Positions 55,119 through 63,934 are shown, numbered from the stretch's first letter. The stretch is 64,000 nucleotides of DNA from Deinococcus alpinitundrae (GCF_009982895.1 NZ_WXZL01000010.1:62001-126000), one strand, 5' to 3'. Translations and numbers: made by a program. Notes: generated by a model from the letters alone, not told the origin.

Positions 55119-55667
55119 ATGAAGCATCTTATATTTCCCACGGTGGCCCAGGCTGACGCCTTCGTTCAAGATTTGCAGTCGCAGAACCTGATTCAGCCCG
55201 ACATGGGTCAGGCATCGTTCAACCGCCAGTCGAGCATGAGCACTTCGGCAACCGACACTACGCCTCTGCTCGGCACCACTGACCCCGGCTACACCGACGG
55301 TGGTACCGCCGAGGACGCCGGCGAGGGCGCGGTCAAGGGCACTGGCGTCGGTCTGGTTGCAGGCGCGATTGCCGGTGTGGTCGCCACGGCCACCACTGTC
55401 GCGACCGGTGGACTGGCCCTGCCAGTCATCCTAGGCATGGCGGCACTGGGTTCGGGCGTCGGCGCGGGTGTGGGAGCCATCGGCGGCGCGGCGGGCGTGG
55501 ACGAGACTGGCGGCGCAGGCAGCAACTACAACCTCAACGATGAGCACTACGACCGCATCAATGAGACCGTCAACAACGGCGGGCGCGCCATCGCCGTCGA
55601 GGACTCGGTACCGATGGCCGCCGTGCAGGCAGCGGCGGAGCGCCACGGCGGGCAGATCGTCGGCTGA
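55119..55667 (+). CDS. Glycine-zipper protein of unknown function
   Basis: A 182-aa protein. The N-terminal 30 residues ([20 protein letters not shown]) resemble the small alpha/beta segment of general-stress-protein-17M-like families. A Ser/Thr/Gly/Asp linker follows. A central hydrophobic Gly-zipper region (about 68-130) begins [20 protein letters not shown] and continues [20 protein letters not shown], which could insert in a membrane. The C-terminus ([20 protein letters not shown]) is soluble. No ribosome-binding site is present, consistent with a leaderless start. Function unknown; a stress-related role is only an inference. Confidence 0.75.
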   Translation: MKHLIFPTVAQADAFVQDLQSQNLIQPDMGQASFNRQSSMSTSATDTTPLLGTTDPGYTDGGTAEDAGEGAVKGTGVGLVAGAIAGVVATATTVATGGLALPVILGMAALGSGVGAGVGAIGGAAGVDETGGAGSNYNLNDEHYDRINETVNNGGRAIAVEDSVPMAAVQAAAERHGGQIVG

Positions 55668-55680
55668 AGACAGCTGAATA

Positions 55681-55717
55681 GTCAAAGGGCGACTCCACTC
55701 CGGAGTCGCCCTTTGAC
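55681..55717. terminator. 16-bp perfect hairpin between convergent genes
   Basis: GTCAAAGGGCGACTCC (55681-55696) pairs exactly with 55702-55717 around a 5-nt loop. TTGTCTTG follows on the plus strand. It is probably bidirectional. Confidence 0.85.
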
Positions 55718-55746
55718 TTGTCTTGCTCGTGCTGAAACGGGCGCGC

Positions 55747-56784
55747 TCAGGCCGAGGCCGACTCCTCGCTGCCGTCCTTGTCGGGCTTTGCAAAGATCAT
55801 GCGGCCCACATTGGTCTGCACATTGTTGACGACCACCACGCGGGCGGGGCGACCCCTGAGTTTCTGGCCGTCCTCGACGACGATCATGGTGCCGTCGTCG
55901 AGGTACGCCACACCCTGCCCGGCCTGCTGACCGCCCTTGGTCACGGTGACGGTCAGCACGTCGCCCGGCTGAAGCTGCGGGCGCAGGGCCACCGCCGCCT
56001 CGTTCAGGCTCAGCACCGTCAGGCCGTGCAGCTTGGCAATTTTGCTGAGGTTGGAATCGTTGGTCATGAGTCTCGCCCCGGTTTCGCGGGCCAGGCGCAC
56101 CAGTTTATCGTCCACGGTGCTCAGGTCGGCAGTGTCCCAGTCCTCGACGCGCAGGAGAGTCACCTGGCGCAGCTCTTCGAGCACGTTCAGGCCACGCTTG
56201 CCGCGCGTACGCTTCTGGGTGTCGCCGTGGTCGGCCAGCAGTTGCAACTCGCGCAGCACGAAGCCGGGCACGATCAGTTCGCCCTCGATAAACCCGGCGC
56301 GGGCCAGATCGACGATGCGACCGTCGATGATCACATTGCTGTCGAGCAGCTTGCCGCCCTGCTTCTTGCGCGGCGCGGGGCCGAACCCGCTAAAGGCGTC
56401 AGCGTTCCGCACCGCGAAGGTGACAAAAAAGGCCGCCAGCACTCCGGTGATGATCACATTCCACCACCATCGGTAGACCGGCACGCCACCGAGCAGATTG
56501 CTGAGCAGCACGCTGACCAACAGGGCGATGACCAGCCCAAAGGTCGCCGCCGTGACCGTGCGCGGCGAAACTCCGGCGTACCAGGCTTGGATCCGCTCAG
56601 CGGTGCCGACCCAGCGGCGCTCGATGCGGGAAGCGATCAGGAAGGCGGCCAGCATCCCGGCCAGCATCAGTGACAGGGTATTGGTGAGCTGGGCGCTGGG
56701 CGAGGCCGCCGGAGGCAGCCAACGGCCCAGCGCCCAGCCGAATAACAGCCCCACCAGCAGGGTCAACGTGCGAACAGCAGACAT
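55747..56784 (-). CDS. Membrane PIN-TRAM domain protein (YacL-like)
   Basis: A 345-aa protein. Four N-terminal membrane helices (for example LVGLLFGWALGRWL and GLVIALLVSVLLSNLLGGVP) are followed by a PIN nuclease domain. KLLDSNVIIDGRIVDLARAG, LRELQLLADHGD, STVDDKLVRLARETG and LMTNDSNLSKIAK carry its acidic residues. A C-terminal TRAM RNA-binding domain (LQPGDVLTVTVTKGGQQAGQ) ends it. PIN-TRAM proteins are suspected RNases or RNA-binding factors. TAGACT lies 9 nt before ATG 56784. It lies next to radA, as YacL does near disA/radA in Bacillus. Confidence 0.9.
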   Translation of the reverse strand: MSAVRTLTLLVGLLFGWALGRWLPPAASPSAQLTNTLSLMLAGMLAAFLIASRIERRWVGTAERIQAWYAGVSPRTVTAATFGLVIALLVSVLLSNLLGGVPVYRWWWNVIITGVLAAFFVTFAVRNADAFSGFGPAPRKKQGGKLLDSNVIIDGRIVDLARAGFIEGELIVPGFVLRELQLLADHGDTQKRTRGKRGLNVLEELRQVTLLRVEDWDTADLSTVDDKLVRLARETGARLMTNDSNLSKIAKLHGLTVLSLNEAAVALRPQLQPGDVLTVTVTKGGQQAGQGVAYLDDGTMIVVEDGQKLRGRPARVVVVNNVQTNVGRMIFAKPDKDGSEESASA

Positions 56785-56793
56785 TCAATCTCC

Positions 56794-56799
56794 AGTCTA
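56794..56799 (-). promoter_or_regulatory. -10 hexamer TAGACT for the PIN-TRAM gene
   Basis: Minus-strand TAGACT, 9-nt gap to the ATG. It overlaps the final codons of radA. Confidence 0.5.
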
Positions 56800-58164
56800 C
56801 ACGCCGCGCTGCGCTCCGGCGGTCTGCCACACCACGCCGAGTGCGTCCTCAACGCTGCGCACGCCGCCGCCCTTACGCTCACCTTCCAGACCCGGGGGCA
56901 CCACCAGGCGGTCGTAGCCGGTGCGGCGGGCTTCCTCGGCGCGGCGCTGCTGGCCGGTCACGGCGCGCACCTCTCCGGCCAAGCCGACCTCGCCGAACAC
57001 CGCCACATCGCCGGGCAGCGCCTTGCCGACGACTGCCGAATACACCGCGATGGCAATGGCCAGGTCCAGGCCTGGGTCGAGCACCTTGAGGCCGCCCGCC
57101 AGGTTGACGTAAATGTCCAGCCCGCCCAGGTTGAGGTCAAGGCGGCGCTCCAGCACAGCCAGGACCACATCCACCCGGCGCGGATCGAGGCCCACGACGA
57201 CCCGGCGCGGGTTGGGGTAGGGCGTCTTGGCTGCCAGCGCCTGCACTTCCAGCAGCATCGGGCGGTGGCCGTCGAGGGTGGCAGCGACCACGCTGCCCGG
57301 CACGCCGACCGGGCGCTCGGCCAGAAACGCCGCCGAGGGGTTGTCCACCGCGATCAGCCCCTCGGCGCGCATCTCGAAGACGCCGAGTTCACCCGCCTGC
57401 CCGAAGCGGTTCTTGACCGACCGCAGCAGCCGGTACTGGCCCACCGATTCCAGAAACACGGTGGTGTCCACGATGTGCTCCATCACCTTCGGCCCGGCCA
57501 CCGTGCCTTCCTTGGTGACGTGGCCGACCAGCACCGTGGCCGTGCCGGATTCCTTGGCCGCACGGGTCAGCAAGCTGGTGGCCTCGCGCACCTGGGCCAC
57601 GCCGCCCGACGCGCCGTCCCCCTCGATCTGCACCGTCTGGATGCTGTCCACGATGCACAGCGCGGGTTTGTGTTCCTGCATCAGGGCCGCGATGTGCTCG
57701 GCGCGCGTGTCGCGGGTCAGCTGGATGTCGGAAGTGACGCCCAACCGGTCGGCGCGAAGGCGGATCTGTTCGAGCGATTCCTCGCCCGCCACATACAGCA
57801 CGGTGCGGCCAGAGAGCGAGAGCTGATGCGCCACCTGAAGCAGCAAGGTGGATTTGCCGATGCCGGGTTCGCCGCCGATCAATGTGACGCCGCCCGCCAC
57901 CAAGCCGCCGCCCAGCACCCGGTCGAGTTCGGGCATTCCGCTGGCGAGCCGGGGTTCCTCGCGGCGCCCGACGCTGATCAGACCGGTCAGCTTGCCGCCG
58001 GTGACGCCGCCGTAGGCCCCGCCGATGGCCTTGCCCTTGCTGCTCAGGGCGGGGGTCTCCTCCTCGAAGCTGTTCCAGGCCTGGCAGTTGGGGCAGCGGC
58101 CCAGCGGTCCCGACGCCTGGTAGCCGCACGACTGGCAAACGTACTTGGTCTGAACGCGGGCCAT
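56797..58164 (-). CDS. radA: DNA repair protein RadA (Sms)
   Basis: A 455-aa RecA-like branch-migration helicase used in recombinational repair. The N-terminal C4 zinc finger is [20 protein letters not shown] (Cys 10, 13, 24, 27). Walker A is [12 protein letters not shown], Walker [13 protein letters not shown], and the RadA-specific KNRFG motif is in [20 protein letters not shown]. The C-terminal Lon-protease-like domain reads [20 protein letters not shown] and [19 protein letters not shown]. Its ATG overlaps the preceding stop by 1 nt (TAATG). RadA contributes to radiation survival in Deinococcus. Confidence 0.96.
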   Translation of the reverse strand: MARVQTKYVCQSCGYQASGPLGRCPNCQAWNSFEEETPALSSKGKAIGGAYGGVTGGKLTGLISVGRREEPRLASGMPELDRVLGGGLVAGGVTLIGGEPGIGKSTLLLQVAHQLSLSGRTVLYVAGEESLEQIRLRADRLGVTSDIQLTRDTRAEHIAALMQEHKPALCIVDSIQTVQIEGDGASGGVAQVREATSLLTRAAKESGTATVLVGHVTKEGTVAGPKVMEHIVDTTVFLESVGQYRLLRSVKNRFGQAGELGVFEMRAEGLIAVDNPSAAFLAERPVGVPGSVVAATLDGHRPMLLEVQALAAKTPYPNPRRVVVGLDPRRVDVVLAVLERRLDLNLGGLDIYVNLAGGLKVLDPGLDLAIAIAVYSAVVGKALPGDVAVFGEVGLAGEVRAVTGQQRRAEEARRTGYDRLVVPPGLEGERKGGGVRSVEDALGVVWQTAGAQRGV

Positions 58165-58496
58165 TATTTGAGCGGTGGCTTGTGCAGCGCCGCCTCGGCC
58201 TGCGGGGTGGGCAGGGTGGCCGAGCCGGTGGGACGGCTCCCGGCCTTCCAGAACTGCTCGCCGTCGGTCATCAGGTAATCGCCCTCGACCAGTTCGCGGC
58301 GCAGCACCGACACGTCTTCCAGGGTGGTGTGGTCGTGCAGGAAGGTGTCGAGATCGGCGGCGGTGTAGAGGTGGCCGCCGTCGAGCTGGGCGGAGAGGTG
58401 GCTGAGCACGGCGAGCTGATGGGCACGGCGGCGGTCGCTGGGCCAGGTGGTCACGCGCCCATGCTCGTCTTGAAAGGCGGCAATACTTTTCGTCAT
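58164..58496 (-). CDS. DUF2087-like small protein
   Basis: A 110-aa protein: [20 protein letters not shown], then [20 protein letters not shown], a DUF2087-type winged-helix-like pattern with [12 protein letters not shown] as its core. In other bacteria this domain is often fused to an HTH regulator. The C-terminus is disordered ([20 protein letters not shown]). TAGCAT lies 7 nt before ATG 58496. It is translationally coupled to radA, so it may influence radA expression, though that is not shown. Confidence 0.75.
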   Translation of the reverse strand: MTKSIAAFQDEHGRVTTWPSDRRRAHQLAVLSHLSAQLDGGHLYTAADLDTFLHDHTTLEDVSVLRRELVEGDYLMTDGEQFWKAGSRPTGSATLPTPQAEAALHKPPLK

Positions 58497-58503
58497 GCCC
58501 CGG

Positions 58504-58509
58504 ATGCTA
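58504..58509 (-). promoter_or_regulatory. -10 hexamer TAGCAT for the DUF2087-radA unit
   Basis: Minus-strand TAGCAT, 7-nt gap to ATG 58496; leaderless start of the operon. Confidence 0.55.
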
Positions 58510-58757
58510 GCGGGTTTGGCCCCAGGAAACTGGAAGTTGGATGGCCGGAAAGAAAGCGGTGCGCTTCGCTTTCTGACCCAGTCCGCCACGCCCGCAACCC
58601 GTTGCACAGCACGGAGGCGAGAAAAAACAAAACGCACCCTGCCTTCCAACTCTCCTGGCCGGGCAGGTCTTCGCCGCAAAGGCCACGCCTTGACCGCCCC
58701 ACACCACGCTCTGGAACGCCGCCGCAAGCAGCCAAATGAAATGCCGGAAGCTCCATC

Positions 58758-58798
58758 CCGAGCGGAGCGACCTCCTTCCACTCCCCACCGGGGAGGGG
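58758..58798 (-). repeat. Copy B of a 41-nt dispersed repeat
   Basis: On the minus strand it begins CCCCTCCCCGGTGGGG and ends AGGTCGCTCCGCTCGG, matching copy A (14609-14649) at 36 of 41 positions. A GCATTTC a few bases further on is shared too, so the true unit may be longer. It is flanked by more C-rich sequence. Confidence 0.7.
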
Positions 58799-58971
58799 GC
58801 TGGGGGAGAGGGACGACCGCAAAAGCCTGAAAGCCGAAGCCACTTGACCTTTCCACCCAGCGCACAAAACAAAGCTGGCCCCCACTCTCCTAGGCCCGCA
58901 GCCGCTAAGATGCAAAGCTGCGGTGCGCGCGAGTGACTTAGATCTTCCGGCACCCTCACCCCGGAGGAGTT

Positions 58972-60501
58972 TTGAGCTACTGGCGTACCCAAATCAAACC
59001 GCTGCTGGACGCCGAGACCGGCACCATGTTCAAACAGGCCCCCATCCGCGTGTCGCTGGTGTTTCCTAACCGCTACTCGGTGGGCATGGCGAGCTTAGGC
59101 TTTCAGGTCATCTACCGGATGTTCAACAACGAGGAAGGCGTGGCCTGCGAGCGGGCCTTTTTGCCCGACGACGTGGAGCAGTTTGAGAAGCAAAATCAGT
59201 CACTGCCTACTGTGGAGAGCGGCAAAGACGCGGGCGACTGCGAACTGTTCGCCATGAGCGTGAGCTTCGAACTCGATCTGACCAACATCATCCGCACGCT
59301 CGATCTGGCCGGACTGCGGCCCCTGCGCAGCGAGCGTAACGACACCGACGCCATCGTGATGATCGGCGGCCCGCTGACGAGTTCCAACCCGTATCCGCTG
59401 ACTCCCTTTGCCGATCTGATCGTGATCGGCGACGGCGAACAAATCGTGCCGATGGTGAGCGAGGCGCTACGGGCCTCTGATACCCGTGAGGATTTCTACG
59501 ACCTCGTTGACGGCATGCCGGGCATCTTTCTTCCGGCAAGGCATACCGTCGAGCCGAACTGGGCCACCGCGCCCAAGGAGCTGCTGCCCGCCTACTCACA
59601 GATCGTGACCCCGCACAGCGAACTCTCCAACATGTTCCTGATCGAGGCGCAGCGCGGCTGCCCACGCCCCTGCACCTTCTGCCTGGCGCGCACCATGTAC
59701 GGCCCCAACCGCAACAACGGCGGCGACGAGTTGCTCGCCCACATTCCCGACTGGGCGCAGAAGGTGGGGCTGGTGGGCGCGGCGCTCTCCGACTTTCCGC
59801 ACACCAAGTATGTGGGGCGCACCCTCACCGAGCGCGGCGTCAAGCTGGGCGTCAGCAGCATTCGCGCCGATACGGTGGACGAGGAACTGGCCGAGATTCT
59901 GAAGGCAGGTGGCCTGCGCACCTTCACGGTGGCTTCCGACGCGCCGTCCGAGCGCCTGCGCCGCTGGTTGAAGAAGGGCATCACCACCGAGGACCTGCTC
60001 AAGACCGCCCAGATCAGCCGCGACCTGAAGTTCTCGGGCCTCAAGGTCTACATGATGATCGGGCTGGGGCCGGAGAACGACGAGGACATCTCCGAGCTGA
60101 TCTCATTTACCAAGGAACTTGCCCAAGTCAACCGCATCGCGCTGGGTATCTCGCCATTCGTGCCCAAGCGGCACACACCGCACTTTCAGGACTCGTTCGC
60201 GGGCGTCAAGGTCATCGAGGCGCGGCTCAAGCGCATCCAGAAGGAACTGCGCACCACCGCCGAGCTTCGCAACGTGTCGGCCAAGTGGGCCTGGGTCGAA
60301 TCCGTGATTGCACGCGGCGGGCCGGAGATCGGCATGGCGGCCTATCAGATCTACCGCAACGAGAGTATCGGGGCCTGGAAAAAGGCGCTGGAAGAGGTGG
60401 GTTGGAGCGACGAGTTCGAGGCCAACGAGAGCCGCATCGAGCTTCCGGCAGGCCAGATCGTGCGCGGCGCAAGCGGACAACACGAGGGGCTGGCGGTCTA
60501 G
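58972..60501 (+). CDS. B12-binding-type radical SAM protein
   Basis: A 509-aa radical SAM protein of uncertain reaction. An N-terminal Rossmann-like cobalamin-binding-type domain (VSLVFPNRYSVGMASLGFQV; IVMIGGPLTSSNPYPLTPF) precedes the Fe-S motif RGCPRPCTFCLARTMYG (CxxxCxxC, about 230). VGLVGAALSDFPHTKYVGRT and LKVYMMIGLGPENDEDISEL follow in the SAM barrel. The start is TTG 58972 with GGAGGAG 5 nt upstream; no ATG fits. Family members are often single genes. A methyltransferase or thioether-forming role is possible but unproven. Confidence 0.85.
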   Translation: MSYWRTQIKPLLDAETGTMFKQAPIRVSLVFPNRYSVGMASLGFQVIYRMFNNEEGVACERAFLPDDVEQFEKQNQSLPTVESGKDAGDCELFAMSVSFELDLTNIIRTLDLAGLRPLRSERNDTDAIVMIGGPLTSSNPYPLTPFADLIVIGDGEQIVPMVSEALRASDTREDFYDLVDGMPGIFLPARHTVEPNWATAPKELLPAYSQIVTPHSELSNMFLIEAQRGCPRPCTFCLARTMYGPNRNNGGDELLAHIPDWAQKVGLVGAALSDFPHTKYVGRTLTERGVKLGVSSIRADTVDEELAEILKAGGLRTFTVASDAPSERLRRWLKKGITTEDLLKTAQISRDLKFSGLKVYMMIGLGPENDEDISELISFTKELAQVNRIALGISPFVPKRHTPHFQDSFAGVKVIEARLKRIQKELRTTAELRNVSAKWAWVESVIARGGPEIGMAAYQIYRNESIGAWKKALEEVGWSDEFEANESRIELPAGQIVRGASGQHEGLAV

Positions 60502-60505
60502 CCTT

Positions 60506-60557
60506 CAGCAAAAGGAAAAGGCGCGGCGTTCCATTAGAGGAGCCGCGCCCTTTGCTG
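60506..60557. terminator. Composite hairpin between radical-SAM gene and sdpI
   Basis: An inner stem GGCGCGGC/GCCGCGCC (60520-60527, 60542-60549) and an outer stem CAGCAAA/TTTGCTG (60506-60512, 60551-60557) are separated by an internal loop. It sits between convergent genes. Confidence 0.7.
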
Positions 60558-60562
60558 ACCGC

Positions 60563-61234
60563 CTACCCTCGAACGCTGCGAACCGGCTCCGGGGCGGGAT
60601 CTTGCCGATAATCCAGATAAGACAGGTAGGTCAGCCAGCCGATGCCGCCGAAGAGGGTCAGCACAAACCCCAGCGGCATCAGCCACGGAAGCAGCCACGC
60701 GCTGGGAACGAGCAGGCCGACGATCAGACTCAGCAGCCCGAAGCACACCAGAAACACCCCGCCCCGGCGCTGGCTTTTGTGCCAGGCCCGCTTGCTCAGA
60801 AAGGTCCAGGGGGTGCGGAAGCCCACCCATGGACTCGGCTGCACTTTACCCATCACATTGCCGAGCAGCACAAAGACTAGGCCCATTCCCAGCAAGACAG
60901 CGCGTTCAGGGGTCCAGTCCAGCGCGTACTGGGCGGTGATACATAGGCCCAGCAGGCTCAGGCCCAGCCGCACCACCCGCATGATCTCCGTGTTTTTTGG
61001 CATGCGGGACTGCAAGGCGATCAGCAGCAGCGAGACCGCCAGCAAGATCAGCGGTACCAGCGCCAGCGCCTCGAAGCGCCCGCCATACCGGTCTATTTCG
61101 CCCTGAACGTTCCAGTGGACCGGCAGGGTTTCGGGAATGCGGTTCCAGGTCCAGACGATCAACGCGGCGTTGACGGCCAGCACCAGCAAAGTCGACCCTT
61201 CCTGTTTGACCGAGATGATGGCATGTTCATTCAT
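60563..61234 (-). CDS. sdpI: SdpI-family membrane protein
   Basis: A 223-aa protein of the SdpI family with DUF1648-type N-terminus (LVLAVNAALIVWTWNRIPET, then LPVHWNVQGEIDRYGGR). About six transmembrane helices are visible. The SdpI core reads KVQPSPWVGFRTPWTFLSKR and AWHKSQRRGGVFLVCFG. In Bacillus, SdpI is an immunity protein that also signals to SdpR. Its ATG overlaps the sdpR stop (ATGA). No SdpA, SdpB or SdpC gene is present in the window. Confidence 0.9.
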   Translation of the reverse strand: MNEHAIISVKQEGSTLLVLAVNAALIVWTWNRIPETLPVHWNVQGEIDRYGGRFEALALVPLILLAVSLLLIALQSRMPKNTEIMRVVRLGLSLLGLCITAQYALDWTPERAVLLGMGLVFVLLGNVMGKVQPSPWVGFRTPWTFLSKRAWHKSQRRGGVFLVCFGLLSLIVGLLVPSAWLLPWLMPLGFVLTLFGGIGWLTYLSYLDYRQDPAPEPVRSVRG

Positions 61235-61521
61235 GGTCTGCTCTCCCCTTTCAAGTGAGTGTCCGGCTCGCCGAACAGGCCCAGCAGTCCTATCAGCACG
61301 TCCTGAAACACGGTGGTATTGAGCCGGTAGAGCACCGTCGTGCCGCGCTTCTCGGTCTGCACCAGATCGGCGGCCTTCAGCACCGCGAAGTGGCCGCTGA
61401 GGGTACTTTTGGTGAGCGGAAACAGCTCGGCCAGCTCGCCCGCCGTGCGCTCGCCGCCGCGCAACTCGCGCAGAATCTCGCGGCGGGTGGGGTCGGCCAG
61501 CGCTTTGAAGACTTCATTCAC
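61231..61521 (-). CDS. sdpR: ArsR-family autorepressor SdpR
   Basis: A 96-aa winged-helix repressor. VFKALADPTRREILRELRGG is the start of the ArsR/SmtB fold, and LTKSTLSGHFAVLKAADLVQ is the recognition helix. No metal-binding Cys is present, as in SdpR. GTG 61521 has AGGAG 6 nt upstream; an in-frame ATG (61572) would run through the operator and is rejected. It is cotranscribed with sdpI. In Bacillus, SdpI sequesters SdpR at the membrane when toxin is present; whether that occurs here is not known. Confidence 0.9.
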   Translation of the reverse strand: MNEVFKALADPTRREILRELRGGERTAGELAELFPLTKSTLSGHFAVLKAADLVQTEKRGTTVLYRLNTTVFQDVLIGLLGLFGEPDTHLKGESRP

Positions 61522-61537
61522 TGTGTCTCCTATTTTG

Positions 61538-61561
61538 TTATTTCGCCAACTAACGAAATAA
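61538..61561. promoter_or_regulatory. SdpR operator candidate
   Basis: Perfect 8-bp inverted arms TTATTTCG (61538-61545) and CGAAATAA (61554-61561), separated by 8 nt. The site is 16 nt upstream of the sdpR start and in the only AT-rich stretch nearby. This fits autoregulation by an ArsR-family dimer. Confidence 0.7.
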
Positions 61562-61598
61562 TAAACATTCATCCAACACCTGTCAAGCCCAGGAGGAC

Positions 61599-61604
61599 TA
61601 TCCT
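61599..61604 (+). promoter_or_regulatory. -10 hexamer TATCCT for the aminotransferase gene
   Basis: TATCCT lies 6 nt before ATG 61611. An AGGAGG just upstream of it is too far from the ATG to serve as a ribosome-binding site. Confidence 0.55.
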
Positions 61605-61610
61605 GAAGGC

Positions 61611-62822
61611 ATGACCCTGACTTCTCCGCTCAGCCTGGAGCAAATCCGCCAGCAGTTTCCGCCGCTCCAGCACGGCTTGATCTACTTCGACAACGCGGCG
61701 GGCGGCCTGCTGCCCACGCGCAGCATCACGGCCATCACCGACCACCTGATGCGCTACGGCGCGACCAACTCCACGCCTGGGCACGCCGCCGGAGCCGAGA
61801 TCATGGCGCTGAAAGTGCGGGCGCGGGAAGCCACCGCCGCCTTCATCAACGCCGCACCGGGCGAGGTGGCGCTGGCGCAGAGCAGCACCGCGCTGAACTT
61901 CCGGCTGGCCGCCGCCTTCGCGCGGCTGTGGGGCGAGGGCGACGAGATCGTTATTTCCGAATTGGAGCACGAGGCCAACGCCAGCCCCTGGCGCGAGCTG
62001 GAACGGGTGGGCGTGAAGGTGAACATCTGGCGCACGCAGGGCGACATGACGCTGGCAGTCAGCGACCTGGAAGCGCTCCTGACCCCGCGCACCCGGCTGG
62101 TAGCAGTGACGGCGGCCAGCAACGCGCTGGGTATCACGGTGGACATTCCCGCCGTCAGCCGGGCCGTTCACGCCGCAGGCGGCTGGCTGATGGTGGACGC
62201 CGTTCACGCCGCGCCGCACACCCTGATCGACGTGCAGGCCTGGGGCTGCGACTTCCTGTGTTTCAGCCCCTACAAAGTCTGGGCACCGCACCTGGGGGCG
62301 CTGTACGTGCGCGGCGAGCTGCTGGCGGGCCTGCCGGTGCCCAAGCTGGAATTCGTGGCCGAGGACGATATCACCAAGTTGGAGCACGGCACGCCGCAGT
62401 ACGAACTGCTGGCCGGATGGCTGGGCACGCTCGAGTATCTGGCCGAGCTGGGCGGTCAGCAGACGTTCAGCCGCGCCGCGCTGGAGGCCGCTTATGAGCG
62501 CATTCACGCGCTGGAAGCACCTTTGCTCGCGCAGATGCTTAGCGGCTTGCAGGGCACCGATGGTGTCAGCGTCTACGGCCCCGAGACCACCGAACAGCGG
62601 GTCGGCACGCTGGGCTTCCGGGTGGCGGGCGAGTCGCCGCTGACAACCGCCGAGCGCCTGATGCGCTCGGGCGTCAGCGTGGCGGCGGGGCACTTCTACG
62701 CCGTGATGCCGGTCAAGCGCCTGAATCTCTATCCCGACGGCGTGGTGCGGGTCAGCCTGGCGCATTACACCTCGGCGGCGGACGTGGACGCCCTGCTGGC
62801 GGCGGTGAAGTCAGGCCGCTGA
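61611..62822 (+). CDS. Class V aminotransferase (cysteine-desulfurase-like)
   Basis: A 403-aa PLP-dependent class V aminotransferase. YFDNAAGGLLPTRSITAITD opens it, and IVISELEHEANASPWRELER and VAVTAASNALGITVDIPAVS lie in the large domain. The PLP Lys is in FLCFSPYKVWAPHLGALYVR (about 215-234). The C-terminal small domain ends RVSLAHYTSAADVDALLAAV. It resembles the NifS/CsdA/SufS branch, but the sequence around the loop that would carry the persulfide Cys has none, so a selenocysteine-lyase or other amino-acid role is possible. It is a single gene. Confidence 0.85.
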   Translation: MTLTSPLSLEQIRQQFPPLQHGLIYFDNAAGGLLPTRSITAITDHLMRYGATNSTPGHAAGAEIMALKVRAREATAAFINAAPGEVALAQSSTALNFRLAAAFARLWGEGDEIVISELEHEANASPWRELERVGVKVNIWRTQGDMTLAVSDLEALLTPRTRLVAVTAASNALGITVDIPAVSRAVHAAGGWLMVDAVHAAPHTLIDVQAWGCDFLCFSPYKVWAPHLGALYVRGELLAGLPVPKLEFVAEDDITKLEHGTPQYELLAGWLGTLEYLAELGGQQTFSRAALEAAYERIHALEAPLLAQMLSGLQGTDGVSVYGPETTEQRVGTLGFRVAGESPLTTAERLMRSGVSVAAGHFYAVMPVKRLNLYPDGVVRVSLAHYTSAADVDALLAAVKSGR

Positions 62823-62830
62823 CTCTCGGT

Positions 62831-62881
62831 GAAGGGCAATGGGGACCAGGCCGTTCGGTTGCCTGGTCCCCATTGCCCTTC
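62831..62881. terminator. 21-bp perfect hairpin between convergent genes
   Basis: Arms 62831-62851 and 62861-62881 are fully complementary around a 9-nt loop (CGTTCGGTT). It is likely a two-way terminator between the aminotransferase and the transglutaminase. Confidence 0.85.
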
Positions 62882-62890
62882 CGCTCCGCG

Positions 62891-63778
62891 CTATTCCCAG
62901 GCCTCGCCCAGCACCTCGTCGGGCAACCGCTCGTCCAGCGGTACCTGATCGGCCCAGACCTTCATATCGGTGAGGCGGGCCGCGCCGAAGGTGGTGGTGA
63001 AGGCCACGTCGGCGGCGTCGCGCCCGGTGGCGATCAGGATGCGGCCGATCCGGGGGTGGTTGTGGCGGGCGTCGAAGTTGCGCCACTCGCCGCCCAAGTA
63101 GGCCTGAAACCAGGCGTGGAAGTCCATCGGCACGCCGTCGGGCGGAATGCCGATGTCGCCCAGATAGCCGCAGACGTAGCGCGCCGGAATGTTGAGCGCC
63201 CGGCAAAACGCCACACCCATGTGCGCAAAATCGCGGCAGACCGCCTTGCCCGAGGCGTAGGCCTGCTGGGCGGTAGTGGTGGAGTTGCTGCCCACCCCGT
63301 AGATGCACGAGCCGTAGAGGTGATCGCTGATGGCCTGCACCTGTGCCCAGCCGCCCTGAATGTGCCCGAAGCGCTCCCAGGCCTCGGCGGCCAGCAAATC
63401 GGAATCGACGTAGCGGCTGGGCAAGAGGAAGCGCAGCGTGTCGTCGGGCAATTCTTCGACCGGGGTCTTGGGCAGCTCGGGAGACTGCGGATCGGGCAGG
63501 CCCGACACGTCCACCAGCAAGTCGTGGCTGACCACCAGATTGCCGGGCTGGGCCAGCATGCGCCACACCACGTTGCCGTGGGCATCGTCGTAGCGGTACA
63601 GATGGGTCACGCCGCTGCGCGGGGTCACGGCGCGGCGGGCCTCGATGATGTGCTGGCTGGGGCGCTCGGTGGGTTCGACGACAAACAGCATCGGGGTCGG
63701 AAACGGCACTTCGAAGGTGAGCGAGAAGCCTACGCGGACGCGGATCAGGTCGGTCATGGACAAAGCGGGCGCAGACAT
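62891..63778 (-). CDS. Transglutaminase-like cysteine peptidase-fold protein
   Basis: A 295-aa protein. An N-terminal beta-rich domain (RVRVGFSLTFEVPFPTPMLF) is followed by a transglutaminase-core domain. The catalytic Cys is in GKAVCRDFAHMGVAFCRALN, His in DFHAWFQAYLGGEWRNFD and Asp in NFDARHN. This layout occurs widely in bacteria and is usually a peptidase or amidase; no calcium-site or signal peptide is evident. ATG 63778 or ATG 63757 may be used. The substrate is unknown. Confidence 0.88.
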   Translation of the reverse strand: MSAPALSMTDLIRVRVGFSLTFEVPFPTPMLFVVEPTERPSQHIIEARRAVTPRSGVTHLYRYDDAHGNVVWRMLAQPGNLVVSHDLLVDVSGLPDPQSPELPKTPVEELPDDTLRFLLPSRYVDSDLLAAEAWERFGHIQGGWAQVQAISDHLYGSCIYGVGSNSTTTAQQAYASGKAVCRDFAHMGVAFCRALNIPARYVCGYLGDIGIPPDGVPMDFHAWFQAYLGGEWRNFDARHNHPRIGRILIATGRDAADVAFTTTFGAARLTDMKVWADQVPLDERLPDEVLGEAWE

Positions 63779-63923
63779 GACTTATCTTTTCACAGATTGC
63801 CCAGATCGCAAGGCGCAGCGGCCTGGGACCCTGCCGTGAGGCGCAACCTGGGCCGCCGTCGCCGAACAATTCGCAGCAGCCCCCGACTTCGGTTTCCGTG
63901 TGGCCCGCCCCGCGTGTTTGATT

Positions 63924-63929
63924 TACCCT
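63924..63929 (+). promoter_or_regulatory. -10 hexamer TACCCT for the DUF255 gene
   Basis: TACCCT ends 5 nt before ATG 63935. Confidence 0.55.
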
Positions 63930-63934
63930 GAGGC

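Larger units (their letters stand above)
58497..58971. other. 475-bp intergenic region, the longest in the window
   Basis: No convincing gene, tRNA or rRNA is present; overlapping frames here lack ribosome-binding sites and homology. It holds copy B of the dispersed repeat, a T-poor GC-rich tract (GAGGGGGCTGGGGGAG) and the promoter of the radical-SAM gene. The composition is not obviously foreign. Confidence 0.6.
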
